Assembly (NCBI GenBank): GCA_937870795.1
Contig: CALMWS010000315.1
Coordinates: forward strand, 1-54,948
Direction: 5' to 3'
DNA: 54,948 nucleotides
Origin: an uncultured Bacteroidota bacterium
Lineage (GTDB): Bacteria; Bacteroidota; Bacteroidia; Chitinophagales; Saprospiraceae
Shown: positions 34,817 to 45,724 of the stretch, one piece after another
Position numbering within the stretch: position 1 is the first letter of the stretch
How the letters are laid out: the number at the start of each line of letters is the position of its first letter
Position numbers and translations under genes: made by a program
The notes under the pieces: generated by a model
Database searches by the model: none
What the model was told of the DNA's origin: nothing
What the model saw: only the letters and a program-made list of their open reading frames with translations

Positions 34817-37800
34817 TTAATTGATTGACAAACTTGATACTTTCATGTTATTGTTGGTCGGTGTTTCACCTCCACCTGTGCCAGCTACTACAGTAGTAGT
34901 GAGGTTGGCAGTTGCGCCCTGATTACCGGTTGCTGTCAACTGAATTGCTACAAAATTTGTAGTGTTTCCGTTGATCACTACACCAGGTTTAGATACGAAT
35001 CTCCACCTTGTGGCTTGCTCAGTAATCACCCAGTCGCTGTTCATTACAGAGAAGTTGTTGATACCCACTGTAGCATTGGTTGCATTTGGATCTACAAACA
35101 CACTAAAGTTTGGATCCATTTTCTGAACAAAGAAGGTAATAGGTGCTGTTGTTGGGTTGGCACTCAAGTTCCTGATTCTTACCACCACATTCTTGGTCTG
35201 ACCCGGAGCATAGCTGGTACTACCAGTTGTATGTTCAGGAGAAAGATCTGGTGCAGGAGGAGTACAAGTACCTACCACGTTTACATTGAATGAGCAAGTT
35301 GTAGTGTTTCCACTGGCATCTGTTGCTGTATATACTACATTGGTTGTTCCCAGTGGGAAGGCATAACCAGGGAAGTATTGGTTGTTGTTCTGTGTGGTCA
35401 TCATTACACCTGAACAGTTGTCAGATGGAATTGGAACTGGCCAGAACGCTTGAGCCGTGCACAATGTAGGATTCACATTCACTGTAACATCAGCAGGACA
35501 ATTAGAAATGATTGGTGCCCAAATATCGTTCACCTGAACGAAGTATTGACAAGAATCAACATTGCCTTCAGCATCGGTTGCAATAACTGTAATTCTATTA
35601 TTACCAACCGGCAAACCAAAGGTAGCAGTGATGGTATAACCACCAACACCCAGTGGTGAAATCGTCATTGGTATAACTCCGTTGTTGGCAACTACTCTAC
35701 CTTTTACCTGAACTGCGATTGCTCCAGGAGCTGTACAGTTATCAAAGATGGTATCCAAAACAATTTGATAGTTTTGGTAACATCCGTTTGGATCAGAGTT
35801 TAAGGTTGAGTTACCTGGGCACTGGCTAAATACAGGCGCCAATGTATCTTCTACGGTCACTATGGCGATGCAAGTTGCTGAATTGCCATTGACATCAGTC
35901 ACGGTAAGAATAACATTATTGGCTCCAATGTCACCACAATCAAAACTTGTCTGGCTTGCTGCGTAAGTTAATCCTCCGCACGCATCTGTGCTACCTCCAT
36001 CCAACTGAACTGCTGTAACAGAAGCAAGTCCGTTTGCATTCAAATAGATGGTTGTGTCTGAACAGATCACATTAGGTGCGATGGCATCGATAACAGTTAC
36101 AGTAGCACTGCAAGTTGCTGAATTACCATTAACATCTACAACAGTAAGAACAACAGTGTTACTTCCAACATCAGAACAGTCAAAGTCGTAAATATTCAAA
36201 TACATAGTATCAATGCCGCAAGCATCGTTGCTGCCATTGTTTACAGCTGCAGCTGTTGTGCTTCCATTGCCATTAACATCCAAATTCACAGTTACATTCT
36301 GGCATATAGCAACAGGAGGAACGAGGTCTTGAACTGTAACAATAGAAGTACAGGTAGATGTATTACCATTTACATCGGTTACAGTCATAACCACTGTATT
36401 TGGTCCTACATTTGAACAATTGAATGTGTTTGGATTTGCACTATAACTTGCGATACCGCATGCATCAGAACTTCCGTTGTTCAATTGACTGCCTGTTATG
36501 CTAGCAGTACCACCGGCGTTCAATTGGATGGTAATATCCTTACACAAAGCAACTGGAGGAACAAGATCTTGAACTGTAACAATTGACGTACAAGTTGCAG
36601 TATTTCCATTTACATCGGTAACAGTCATTACCACTGTATTTGGACCTACATTGGCACAAGTAAATGTGTTTGGATTGGCTGAATAACTTGCTATTCCACA
36701 AGCATCAGAACTTCCATTATTTAACTGGCTGCCAACGATTGAAGCATTTCCTGTTACATCAAGTTGAATTGTAATGTTTTGACAAAGGGCAACCGGAGGT
36801 ACCAAATCCTGAACAGTAACAATTGACGTGCAAGTTGCAGTATTTCCATTTACATCGGTAACAGTCATTACCACTGTATTTGGTCCTACATTGGCACAAG
36901 TAAATGTATTTGGATTAGCGCTGTAGCTTGCTATTCCACAAGCATCTGAGCTTCCGTTGTTTAGCTGGCTTCCTACAATACTTGCAGTTCCACCTGAGTT
37001 TAACTGGATGGTAATGTTCTGACATATAGCCACTGGATCAATTGTATCAAATACCATTACAGTTCCAACACAAGTTGATGAATTTCCATTGATATCCGTT
37101 ACAGTAAGCACTGATGAGTTAGATCCAACATTGGCGCAAGTAAAGTTCGATGGGTTGGCACTGAAGGTAAGTCCACCACAAGCGTCACTGCTTCCTCCAT
37201 CCAAATCCTGTGCATCTAGAGTAGCCACTCCCATTGCATCGAGGTACAATGTTGTTGTAGTACAAACAGCGATTGGCGCTATGGTATCAATTACAGTTAC
37301 AACTGTGTAACAAGTGTCACTATTTCCGTAAACATCGAATACAACCATTTGAACTGTAACCGGTACGGCTACATTAGAACAATTGAAGTTGTAAACACTC
37401 AGTGTCATGGTATCTATGGCACAGTTATCCCAGCTACCGTTGTTTGTATCTGTTGTATCGATTGTAGCCATTCCAGCTGCATCCAGATAAACATCTATTG
37501 CTGCATTACAAATAGCAACCGGTGGTTCAGTATCTACCACGGTAACAACGGCAACACAAGTTGCGGAGTTACCACAAGCATCAGTTACTGTAAGAACTAC
37601 ATTATTTGGACCAACTTCACCACATGTAAATGTAGTAGGTGTAGCAGTAAGATTCAATAAGCCGGAAGGCATACAATTGTCTGAACTTGTGCCATTGACA
37701 TCAGCAGGTACGATACTAACCATACCTGAAGGCAGAAGGTTAACAGAAGTATTAACACAAACCGGAGTTGGAGCCGTAGTATCCTGAACGGTGATGATTT

Positions 37801-40800
37801 GGTTGTCGGTTGCTGTGTTTCCACATGCATCGGTAACCACCCATGTTCTTGTTACTACATAATTATAGTAAGTACAATCTGCAGGATCACTTCCCTGTGT
37901 AGAAGAATTGCTATGGCTGTAAGTTACAGGCGCATTACAATTGTCATCACCGGTAGGCGCACCCAATGCCAATGCTGTAGAATCTGCATCACAATTGATG
38001 AGCGTATCCAAAGCATAGGTTACAAAAGTTGGAGCAATGCTATCTTTAACGATGATCAATTGCTCGCATGTATTAGAATTATTGTAGATATCTACAACGC
38101 TATATGTTCTGATCAATGTGTCTTTGTTAACGCATTCAGGAGTACCTGTACTCAAAGTTGAAACGTGAACTACACTTGAAAGGTCAACTGTACAATTGTC
38201 ATTCAACACACCACCTGCATTGATAAAGGCTACAAAACCTACCAAAGGAGCTGAAATATCCTCAATACAAGCAATTCTTTCAGTTGGAGGACACAGAATA
38301 ACAGGAGCAATTGTATCGATTACTGTTACGTCAAAAGTACAAGCCACGGTATCAGGACCTGGGTTTGTATAAGTAACTGTATAGGTGCCGATTGCAAAGT
38401 TTGCCTGTTGAACTCCGGCTGCATAGCCCTCATTAACAGCACCTCCCAAATCAACATCCAATTCGATTACATTACAATTGTCGGTAATAGTTGGAGCAAC
38501 CCATGCAAAAGAAATGTCACATTCCAAAACATACAATGTTGTATCAGAAGGACAATTTACAACTTGTGGGGCCCCAGGACCTGTAACTCCAACAGTTGCA
38601 GAAGCAGTAGTAGTACATCCATTGTTATCAGTAACAGTTACTGTGTAGGTGCCTGCAGCCAAACCTGTAGCAATTGCACTTGTCTGGCCATTGCTCCATG
38701 CATAAGTATACTGAGGTGTTCCACCTGTTGCATTTACAGTGGCAGTACCGTCTTCAGCAGTTGTACAACTTTCATTTGTAGATGAGGTAGTTGCTGCAAG
38801 AGCTGTAGGTTGACCCACAACGACTGCTACAGAATCTCTACAAGAATGAGAATCTTCTACAACAAACATGTAGGTACCTGCAGGGGCAGAGAATACCGGT
38901 GAGGCTTGACCACCGTTAGGGAAGTCAATGAAGAAGGTATATCCAGAAGTTCCACCGCTGGCAAAGCCGTTGATGGTTCCATTTCCACCAAAACAAGCTG
39001 CATTTACAGCAGTCGCAGAAACTTGCAGTGCTGTTGGTTCAGTGATTGTGAATTGTGTTGAAGCAACACAACCGTTATCATCTTCTACATCTACCGTATA
39101 TGTATCCGCTGGTAATTGATCAAAGTAGAAACCAAAGTCGGTTTGTGTCAATGTCAAAGCAGATCCTGTAAGAGTGACATTGTATCCACCTACAAGAGGT
39201 GTGCCGCCAGTAATGGTAGCAAAAGCAGTACCTGTACTGTCTCCGTTACAAAGTACATTGGTTACGATAAGTCCCTGGATTTGGATAGCAGAAGGTTCAC
39301 CAACTACCAATAATGTATCGATGGTACAACCAGCTGCATCTGTAGCAGTAACATGGTAAGTGCCAGCTGTCAGTCCACTGGTAGCAGATGGATTTCCGTC
39401 TCCATCTTCCCAGCTCAAGGTCACCATTGGGGTACCGCCGGAAACAGTAGCTGAAACTGAACCGTCATTACCACCGTTGCAAGACGCATCGGTTGCTGTA
39501 GCGCTTGACCAGGCCATTGCAGGGCTGACAGTAATTGTCTTGCTTGCAGTATTTGAACAACCCTCAACATCTGTTACGGTAACAGTATAGGTGGTTGTGG
39601 CATTCACATTTACCGTGATGGCAGCAGTATTTGCCATTGTTGACCATGAGTAAGTACCACCACCTGATGCAATAAGTGTTACAGCATCACCTGCACAAAC
39701 CAACTCATCAGAAGCTGAAATGGTCGCAATTGGTAGTGGATTTACGATTACTGTTGCAGACGTACTGTTTGAACATCCGTTTGCATCTGTAACTACTACA
39801 CTGTAGTTGGTGTTTACAGCAGGGCTAACAGTAATGGAAGATGTATTCGCCATGGTTGACCACAAATAGCTGGTTCCACCACTTGCAGTTAGTGTAGTTG
39901 ACTCTCCAGCACAGATTTCCAGGTCACCAGAAATACCGGCAGTTGGTAGAGTCCAGGTATTGAGTGCAAAACTTGCTACAGCGTAGCAGCCATTTACATC
40001 TTCTACCCTAACCCATACTACCTGATTGTCTACACCTGTATAAGTAGCAGCATTGGCGATATCACCTGTGCCGGCAGCAGCATCACTTTGTGAAACGTGG
40101 AAGGTAATGGTTCCTGAAGTGGTAGGAACTGCATTATTTAAGTTGAAAGTACCTACGCCACCACCTTGAACACTTTCACAAGCATTGAGTGCCAAAGGCT
40201 CTCCTACGGCAAAAGTTGGATTTGGATTCACGTTGATGGTAGCAGACTCACTATCTGTACATCCGTTTGCATCAGTTACTGTTACAGTATAAGATGTTGT
40301 GGATGCAGGAGAAACTGTAATTGAAGGAGTAACAGCCATATTTGACCAAGCATAAGAGCTTCCTCCTGTTGCAGTCAATGTAGCAGATGCTCCGTTGCAA
40401 ATGGTTGCAGAAGAAGGAGTAATTACTGCAACTGGAAGTGGGTTAACGATTACGGTTACACTTTCAGAATCGGTACATCCGTTGCCATCGGTAACTACAA
40501 CAGTATACGTTGTATTAGCGGCCGGGCTTACTGTGATTGCTTGTGTAATTGCCATATTTGACCAAGAGTAAGTACCACCACCTGACGCGGTCAAGGTAGT
40601 AGACTCTCCTGCACAAAGTACAAGGTCACCAGAGATAGAGGCAACTGGAAGTGGGTTGACCGTTAGGATTATGCTTTGAACCGCATAACAGCCATTAACG
40701 CCTGTTAATCTTACCCAGATTTCCTGGCCATTGTTGCCTGTATAGGTTGTAGGATTTGGTATAGCACCGATACCTGCATTAGCGTCAGATGCACTCACAT

Positions 40801-43800
40801 GGTAAGTGATACTTCCAGTGGTTGTAGGAACACTGTTTGACAAGTTAAAGATGCCTTGCTGTCCGTTGGCTACTGTAGCACAAGCTGCCAGATCCAAAGG
40901 CTCGCTGCCTGCAAAAGTAGGTACTGGGTTAACGGTAAATGTGAATGAAGTGCTATCTGCACATCCTTCCGCATTAATTACTTTCAATTTTACTGTCAAT
41001 GCATTTGTATTATCAGTCTGAGCTGTCAATACTGCATTTTGTGTATTGGCATTTGCCAAAGAAGCATTTCCCGGAGATGCACTAACAATTGACCATTCAT
41101 ATGTAAATGTGGATGGCGGCAAGTTGGTTGCATTACCTAAGAGTGTTCTTTGTTCACCTTGACAAAGTGTGTTGTCACCATTTGGATTCAAGGTTACAAG
41201 AGGCTTATTATTTACTACAACACTCACTACAAAAGGAGTTCCTGCGCAACCAAAAGTACTGGTTGGAGTCACTGTATAATTTACAGTAAGCGGGAAGTTA
41301 AAGATATTTGTTACGTTATCAGTCAAGGTAGCACCTGATCCAGTATCGCCCACTGCTGCACCAACAGCAAAAGGAGCTGGAGTCATTGAAGTAATCTGCC
41401 AGTTGAATGTAACAGGCTCAAGATCGTCATCTGCTGGATTAGGATATGCACCCAGATTTGTCAAATTTTCATTTAAGTCGAAGTTGAAAGTAACACCTGA
41501 ACAAGCTGTTTCTGTACTACCTGCTCCTACTGGTTCAGGATAAACAGGCACTTTCACCTGGAAGGTATCACCAGCACAAGAACCGGTAGCTACAGAAGTG
41601 ATAGGAATGATCCTATACCTTACTGTATCGTGCAGACTGGTTACATTGTTAAAGTTATCGTTGTTGATGATTGCTCTGTGAATTCCTGCAAAACCGCCAG
41701 TATTGGTAAGGTTAAACGGATAGTTTCCTGCTGTTGATGAATTGATTGTTCCTAAAGGCAGTGCTAATGGGTCAGCAGCGCCATTTACCGTAATGGTTCC
41801 AGGCACTGTAAGGCTTGTCCATCTGTAGGTTGCCACTGCAACAGGAGTATTAACAGGGCTGGTAGGCAATGTACTGGAAGCACCAACATTTACATCTGAA
41901 CAAGCAGCTGCTGAAGCGAAGCTATTTACAACTGGTTCTGGACGGATGGTAGCTGTCACTGTAAAAGTAGCTCCTACACAACCGTCAGCTGAAACAGGTT
42001 CAACTGTATAGGTTACCGTTTGAGTAGCATTAGTTTTATTTTCCCAAACATCATTTGCCAAAGCATTTGCAGCCATTCCCATTGTACCAGCTGTTTCCAC
42101 GGTTGCACGTGGAGTAAGACTGCCTGGGTTCGCAATTGAAATCAGGTTATAAGTTAAAACCCCAAGTCCTGGATCTCCATTGTAGTTAACCCCAAATGCT
42201 ACATCTGAACAAATTGGTCCTACGGTCTGATTAGCAACAACTGGTTCTGGATTTACAGTAATTGTAACTGTAAATGGATTACCTAAACAGCCTGCACCAC
42301 TTACTGGAACAACCGTATAGATTACATTAACCGGTGCATCTGTTGTATTGGTCCATGCATCATCTGCAATTACATTATTTGCAAAGCCTGTGCCTGTTGC
42401 AGGCATTCCAGCGCTTGCAGTCAAACCATTGGTAGTAATGTTGGTAATGTTGTACGTTACAGCGGAAGGGCCATCAACATCATCAGCCAGGATAAGACCA
42501 TTGGCAACGTCACTACAAACTGTAGTGGATTGTGGCCCAACAACTGGTTCTGGATTGATTGGCACTGTAAGCGTAAATGTTGAACCCTGACAGCCAGAAG
42601 CTGCGTTAAAGGTTGAAATGGTATAAACCACATTTACAACTGCATTGGTGATATTTGTCAAAGTTTCAGACAAGGTAGCAGAAGTTCCAGGACCAGGATT
42701 GTATGCGCCACCTGTAGCTGCACCATAATTGGCAGTATAGCTGAAATTTGATGGAACCATGTTATCAATATATGACTGGAGATTGAAGCTAAAATTCACA
42801 TCAGAACAAACAGCTGTTTCTGTTACATTGTCAGCCAATGGATCCAAAGGCATAATTCTAAAAGTAACTGAACATGTAGAAGTATTAAGAGCACAATCGG
42901 TCACAGTCAATGTTCTGGTGGATAAGTTATTAACACCATCTGTATCACCTGAATCATCACAGTTAAAGAATGTATCATCAAGACTGAAGGTAACTGCTAC
43001 TCCACAATTGTCTGAAGATCCGGCACCAAGTGCATTTACTTCGGCAGGAGACAATGTATATTGTCCCATAGCATTAAGAGTTACAGTGACATTGCCCATT
43101 GGACAAACAGCAGTTGGAGCAATGTTGTCGTCAACCGTATATGTATAGACCCATTGGTGGGAATTACCTTCGCAGTCAGTATAAGTCCATGTATAGGTTC
43201 TTGTGCCTTCACATGCTGGCTCACCACTATCAACAGGTCCTGTTGGCGTAAGAGTGACACCACAATTGTCCATTACTGTTGGTGGAGTAGGAATTACATC
43301 TGAGTCATCATGACAAGCTACGGTTGAACCTGTATTTGCAGGCATGATAAAGTCCTCATATTCGATGGTATAAGTGTAAACCCATGGGTGTGTGTTTCCT
43401 TCACAATCAGTATAAGTCCATGTATAGGTTCTTGTGCCTTCGCAAGCAGGTTTTGGTGAAACTACCGGGCCTGTTGGTGTCAAAGTTACACCACAATTGT
43501 CCATCACAGTTGGTGGCACTGGCACAACATCAGTATCATTTGGACAATCCACAGTTAAACTTCCGTTTGAAGGAACTGTAAAATCCAAGTATTCAATTGT
43601 GTAAGTATAAACCCAAGGGTGGGAATTTCCTTCGCAATCAGTATAAGTCCATGTATAAGTTCTTGTACCTTCACAAGTTGGCTTTGGTGAAACTACCGGG
43701 CCTGTTGGTGTCAAAGTTACACCACAATTATCCATTACAGTTGGTGGAACTGGTACAACATCTGTATCATTTGGACATGCTACAGTAGATGAACCACCGG

Positions 43801-45724
43801 CAGGAACAGAGAAATCAAGATATTCAATGGTATAAGTATAAACCCAGTTATGGGTATTGCCCTCACAATCTGTGTAGGTCCATGTGTATGTTCTGGTTCC
43901 TTCACATGATGGTTTTGGAGAAACGACCGGACCTGTTGGTGTCAATGTTACACCACAATTATCCATCACAGTTGGTGGCACTGGCACAACATCCGTATTG
44001 TTTGGACATGCTACGGTAGATGAACCATCTGCAGGAAGCATGAAGTCGTTATACTCTATTGTATATGTATAAACCCAATCGTGAGTATTGCCCTCACAAT
44101 CGGTGTAAGTCCAAGTATAGGTTCTTGTGCCTTCACAAGAAGGTTTTGCTGAAACAACCGGACCTGTTGGTGTCAATGTTACACCACAATTGTCCATCAC
44201 AGTTGGTGGTACTGGCGCAACATCCGTATCATTTGGACATGCTACAGTCGAAGAACCATTTGCAGGAACTGAAAAGTCATTGTATTCTACAGTATAGGTA
44301 TAAACCCAATCGTGGGTATTGCCTTCACAATCTGTATATGTATATGTATAAGTTCTATCTCCCTCACACGTTGGAATTACACTTACAACAGGTGCACCAG
44401 GTGTCAGAATATTTCCACAATTATCCATAACAGTTGGAAGCGTTGGTGCCACATTGGTTGCGGCTGGGCAAGCAACAGTAGAACCAGCATTAGCCGGCAT
44501 GGTGAAATCCTGGTACTCAACAGTATAAGTATACACCCATGTAACCGGTGGATTAAAACCGTCTGACCAACTGTATGTATGAGTCACAGTACCTTCGCAA
44601 GCTGGAGCAGCTGAGATCATAATTGTTGGAACTATGGGTGAAGTACAGTTGTCATTAACTGTAGGTACCTGTGATGGAGCTACCAGAGCATCTGCAGGAC
44701 AAGCCACTGTTGAAGATGTTGGATACATATTGGCAACCATTACAGGTGGTTCATTGTCTACAACGGTAACTGTAAAGCTGCAGGTAGATGTATTGGAAGC
44801 AAGGTCGGTAGCTCGATAGGTTACTGTTGAAACACCTACATTTACGAAGGTACCAATTGCAGGACCTGCGATTTGTACAACATTCACACCCGGACAGTTA
44901 TCAGAAACGGTAAAGGCACTCCACTGTACTGTGGCGCCACAGTCACCTGCAATGTTATCGTCTCCACCACTAGATTGAACAGTAATATTTGGAGGGCAAT
45001 TCAAAATAGGTGGATCATTATCACTAACTGTTACATTATAACTGCAAGTAGTGGTATTACCTGCGCCATCGCTTACTGTGTATTCAACCGCATTGACACC
45101 TGCCGGCAAAACCACAGGGCTACCTACAGTATATCCAGGAAGTGCATTCACAGATATTGTAGTTATCGTAGGTGTTCCACAATTGTCAGAAGAAGAGGCC
45201 AAAGCCTGGATGTTAAATGGTGAGGTACACTGGTTGGCCGGATTGGTAAATATCGTTGTATTTGCCGGACAAGCAATAGTTGGTGGTGTAATATCAGGAT
45301 TACATGGATCCTTGACATTAACAACTACATTGTTACCAACCTTAGACCAAGACCAAACCAAATTAACCATTGGGTTCATGCCCGCAATGGTTGGAAAGTT
45401 TGTGCTGGTGAAATTTCCAGACAATCCGGTTGAAGTCAATACTACATAGTCATTGCCAGCAGCCGTATTTGGTTTCACAAAACCCGGAAGGTCAAGTATC
45501 TCCAAAGTACCGCCCAAGATGGCAGTGCCCGTTACCTGCAACTGGTCATGGCCGGTGCAAGGCGTAGTGTTAATCACTTGAATGCTAAGAGTACCTCCGC
45601 CTGACTGGTCGAAGCTACCAACCGTCATACAACCCACCTGGGCGTTGACTTTTGCACTGGGAAGTACAAATAGGAATACAGCCAACAAAAGTGGGGCTGA
45701 TAAACCATGTAGTATTCTTTTCAT
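34817..45724 (-). CDS. Giant secreted mosaic protein (HYR, PKD-like, Ig-like and SprB repeats)
   Basis: This is about 3635 residues from ATG 45724, chosen because it starts a canonical signal peptide (to VNAQ). ATG 45772 would add 16 residues. Map in approximate residues: beta-strand module (30-145); HYR (146-335); seven 77-residue repeats of STVACPNDTDVVP/NCGVTLTPTGP type (336-865); HYR-like (865-960); PKD-like NPEPVV repeats (960-1515); Ig-like NPLPVASISGDLVLCAGES repeats (1515-2075); SprB repeats (2065-2380); HYR (2385-2650); an 80-residue NGNTATC array (2645-3300); HYR; and a C-terminal beta-sandwich ending MKVSSLSIN. No T9SS type A or B domain is recognisable. Likely a fibrous surface adhesin. 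Confidence 0.85.
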   Translation of the reverse strand: MKRILHGLSAPLLLAVFLFVLPSAKVNAQVGCMTVGSFDQSGGGTLSIQVINTTPCTGHDQLQVTGTAILGGTLEILDLPGFVKPNTAAGNDYVVLTSTGLSGNFTSTNFPTIAGMNPMVNLVWSWSKVGNNVVVNVKDPCNPDITPPTIACPANTTIFTNPANQCTSPFNIQALASSSDNCGTPTITTISVNALPGYTVGSPVVLPAGVNAVEYTVSDGAGNTTTCSYNVTVSDNDPPILNCPPNITVQSSGGDDNIAGDCGATVQWSAFTVSDNCPGVNVVQIAGPAIGTFVNVGVSTVTYRATDLASNTSTCSFTVTVVDNEPPVMVANMYPTSSTVACPADALVAPSQVPTVNDNCTSPIVPTIMISAAPACEGTVTHTYSWSDGFNPPVTWVYTYTVEYQDFTMPANAGSTVACPAATNVAPTLPTVMDNCGNILTPGAPVVSVIPTCEGDRTYTYTYTDCEGNTHDWVYTYTVEYNDFSVPANGSSTVACPNDTDVAPVPPTVMDNCGVTLTPTGPVVSAKPSCEGTRTYTWTYTDCEGNTHDWVYTYTIEYNDFMLPADGSSTVACPNNTDVVPVPPTVMDNCGVTLTPTGPVVSPKPSCEGTRTYTWTYTDCEGNTHNWVYTYTIEYLDFSVPAGGSSTVACPNDTDVVPVPPTVMDNCGVTLTPTGPVVSPKPTCEGTRTYTWTYTDCEGNSHPWVYTYTIEYLDFTVPSNGSLTVDCPNDTDVVPVPPTVMDNCGVTLTPTGPVVSPKPACEGTRTYTWTYTDCEGNTHPWVYTYTIEYEDFIMPANTGSTVACHDDSDVIPTPPTVMDNCGVTLTPTGPVDSGEPACEGTRTYTWTYTDCEGNSHQWVYTYTVDDNIAPTAVCPMGNVTVTLNAMGQYTLSPAEVNALGAGSSDNCGVAVTFSLDDTFFNCDDSGDTDGVNNLSTRTLTVTDCALNTSTCSVTFRIMPLDPLADNVTETAVCSDVNFSFNLQSYIDNMVPSNFSYTANYGAATGGAYNPGPGTSATLSETLTNITNAVVNVVYTISTFNAASGCQGSTFTLTVPINPEPVVGPQSTTVCSDVANGLILADDVDGPSAVTYNITNITTNGLTASAGMPATGTGFANNVIADDAWTNTTDAPVNVIYTVVPVSGAGCLGNPFTVTITVNPEPVVANQTVGPICSDVAFGVNYNGDPGLGVLTYNLISIANPGSLTPRATVETAGTMGMAANALANDVWENKTNATQTVTYTVEPVSADGCVGATFTVTATIRPEPVVNSFASAAACSDVNVGASSTLPTSPVNTPVAVATYRWTSLTVPGTITVNGAADPLALPLGTINSSTAGNYPFNLTNTGGFAGIHRAIINNDNFNNVTSLHDTVRYRIIPITSVATGSCAGDTFQVKVPVYPEPVGAGSTETACSGVTFNFDLNENLTNLGAYPNPADDDLEPVTFNWQITSMTPAPFAVGAAVGDTGSGATLTDNVTNIFNFPLTVNYTVTPTSTFGCAGTPFVVSVVVNNKPLVTLNPNGDNTLCQGEQRTLLGNATNLPPSTFTYEWSIVSASPGNASLANANTQNAVLTAQTDNTNALTVKLKVINAEGCADSTSFTFTVNPVPTFAGSEPLDLAACATVANGQQGIFNLSNSVPTTTGSITYHVSASDANAGIGAIPNPTTYTGNNGQEIWVRLTGVNGCYAVQSIILTVNPLPVASISGDLVLCAGESTTLTASGGGTYSWSNMAITQAITVSPAANTTYTVVVTDGNGCTDSESVTVIVNPLPVAVITPSSATICNGASATLTATGGSSYAWSNMAVTPSITVSPASTTSYTVTVTDANGCTDSESATINVNPNPTFAVGEPLALNACESVQGGGVGTFNLNNAVPTTSGTITFHVSQSDAAAGTGDIANAATYTGVDNQVVWVRVEDVNGCYAVASFALNTWTLPTAGISGDLEICAGESTTLTASGGTSYLWSTMANTSSITVSPAVNTNYSVVVTDANGCSNSTSATVIVNPLPIATISASDELVCAGDAVTLIASGGGTYSWSTMANTAAITVNVNATTTYTVTVTDVEGCSNTASKTITVSPAMAWSSATATDASCNGGNDGSVSATVSGGTPMVTLSWEDGDGNPSATSGLTAGTYHVTATDAAGCTIDTLLVVGEPSAIQIQGLIVTNVLCNGDSTGTAFATITGGTPLVGGYNVTLTGSALTLTQTDFGFYFDQLPADTYTVDVEDDNGCVASTQFTITEPTALQVSATAVNAACFGGNGTINGFASGGTSGYTFFIDFPNGGQASPVFSAPAGTYMFVVEDSHSCRDSVAVVVGQPTALAATTSSTNESCTTAEDGTATVNATGGTPQYTYAWSNGQTSAIATGLAAGTYTVTVTDNNGCTTTASATVGVTGPGAPQVVNCPSDTTLYVLECDISFAWVAPTITDNCNVIELDVDLGGAVNEGYAAGVQQANFAIGTYTVTYTNPGPDTVACTFDVTVIDTIAPVILCPPTERIACIEDISAPLVGFVAFINAGGVLNDNCTVDLSSVVHVSTLSTGTPECVNKDTLIRTYSVVDIYNNSNTCEQLIIVKDSIAPTFVTYALDTLINCDADSTALALGAPTGDDNCNAPVTYSHSNSSTQGSDPADCTYYNYVVTRTWVVTDACGNTATDNQIITVQDTTAPTPVCVNTSVNLLPSGMVSIVPADVNGTSSDNCMPSGLLNLTATPTTFTCGEVGPNNVVLTVTDACGNSATCVAVVTVVDTEPPVAICNAAIDVYLDAAGMATIDTTDTNNGSWDNCAIDTMTLSVYNFNCSNVAVPVTVQMVVFDVYGNSDTCYTVVTVIDTIAPIAVCTTTTLYLDAMGVATLDAQDLDGGSSDACGGLTFSANPSNFTCANVGSNSSVLTVTDINGNSSTCVGTVMVFDTIDPVAICQNITIQLNSGGTASIVGSQLNNGSSDACGIASYSANPNTFTCANVGPNTVVMTVTDVNGNTATCTSIVTVQDLVPPVALCQNITIQLDVTGNASIVGSQLNNGSSDACGIASYSANPNTFTCANVGPNTVVMTVTDVNGNTATCTSIVTVQDLVPPVALCKDITIQLNAGGTASITGSQLNNGSSDACGIASYSANPNTFNCSNVGPNTVVMTVTDVNGNTSTCTSIVTVQDLVPPVAICQNVTVNLDVNGNGSTTAAAVNNGSNDACGIDTMYLNIYDFDCSDVGSNTVVLTVVDVNGNSATCSATVTVIDAIAPNVICSDTTIYLNANGLASVTAVQLDGGSTDACGGLTYAASQTSFDCGDIGANNVILTVTDVNGNSATCIAIVTVEDTLAPVFSQCPGNSTLNSDPNGCYQNYQIVLDTIFDNCTAPGAIAVQVKGRVVANNGVIPMTISPLGVGGYTITATFGLPVGNNRITVIATDAEGNVDSCQYFVQVNDIWAPIISNCPADVTVNVNPTLCTAQAFWPVPIPSDNCSGVMMTTQNNNQYFPGYAFPLGTTNVVYTATDASGNTTTCSFNVNVVGTCTPPAPDLSPEHTTGSTSYAPGQTKNVVVRIRNLSANPTTAPITFFVQKMDPNFSVFVDPNATNATVGINNFSVMNSDWVITEQATRWRFVSKPGVVINGNTTNFVAIQLTATGNQGATANLTTTVVAGTGGGETPTNNNMKVSSLSIN
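35830..37790 (-). repeat. Array of about eight 240-bp units (80 residues) inside the giant gene
   Basis: Equivalent positions recur every 240 bases at 35851, 36091, 36331, 36571, 36811, 37051, 37291 and about 37537, on the GTAAC/GTTAC segment that encodes the start of each unit. Three central units are nearly identical in DNA. Each encodes one HYR-like domain (NGNTATC, ASYSANPNTFTCANVG, SNNGSSDACG-type motifs). Exact register and high identity suggest recent duplication and a recombination-prone, length-variable region. Confidence 0.85.
43130..44715 (-). repeat. Seven 231-bp tandem units (77 residues) inside the giant gene
   Basis: The segment encoding STVACPNDTD recurs with a 231-base period (for example near 43773, 44004 and 44235). 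The DNA is close to identical in several units; the outer ones are more diverged. Each protein unit has NCGVTLTPTGP, CEGTRTYTWTYTDCEG and WVYTYTIEY segments with three Cys. Copy number variation by homologous recombination is likely. Confidence 0.85.

Noticed and set aside
35830-44715. Regularly spaced repeats as a possible CRISPR array
   Set aside because: Units are 231 and 240 bp with in-frame coding sequence; no short repeat/unique spacer pattern and no cas genes.
42348-45449. Several plus-strand open frames opposite the giant gene
   Set aside because: Low-complexity shadows that repeat with the 231-bp periodicity of the sense gene.
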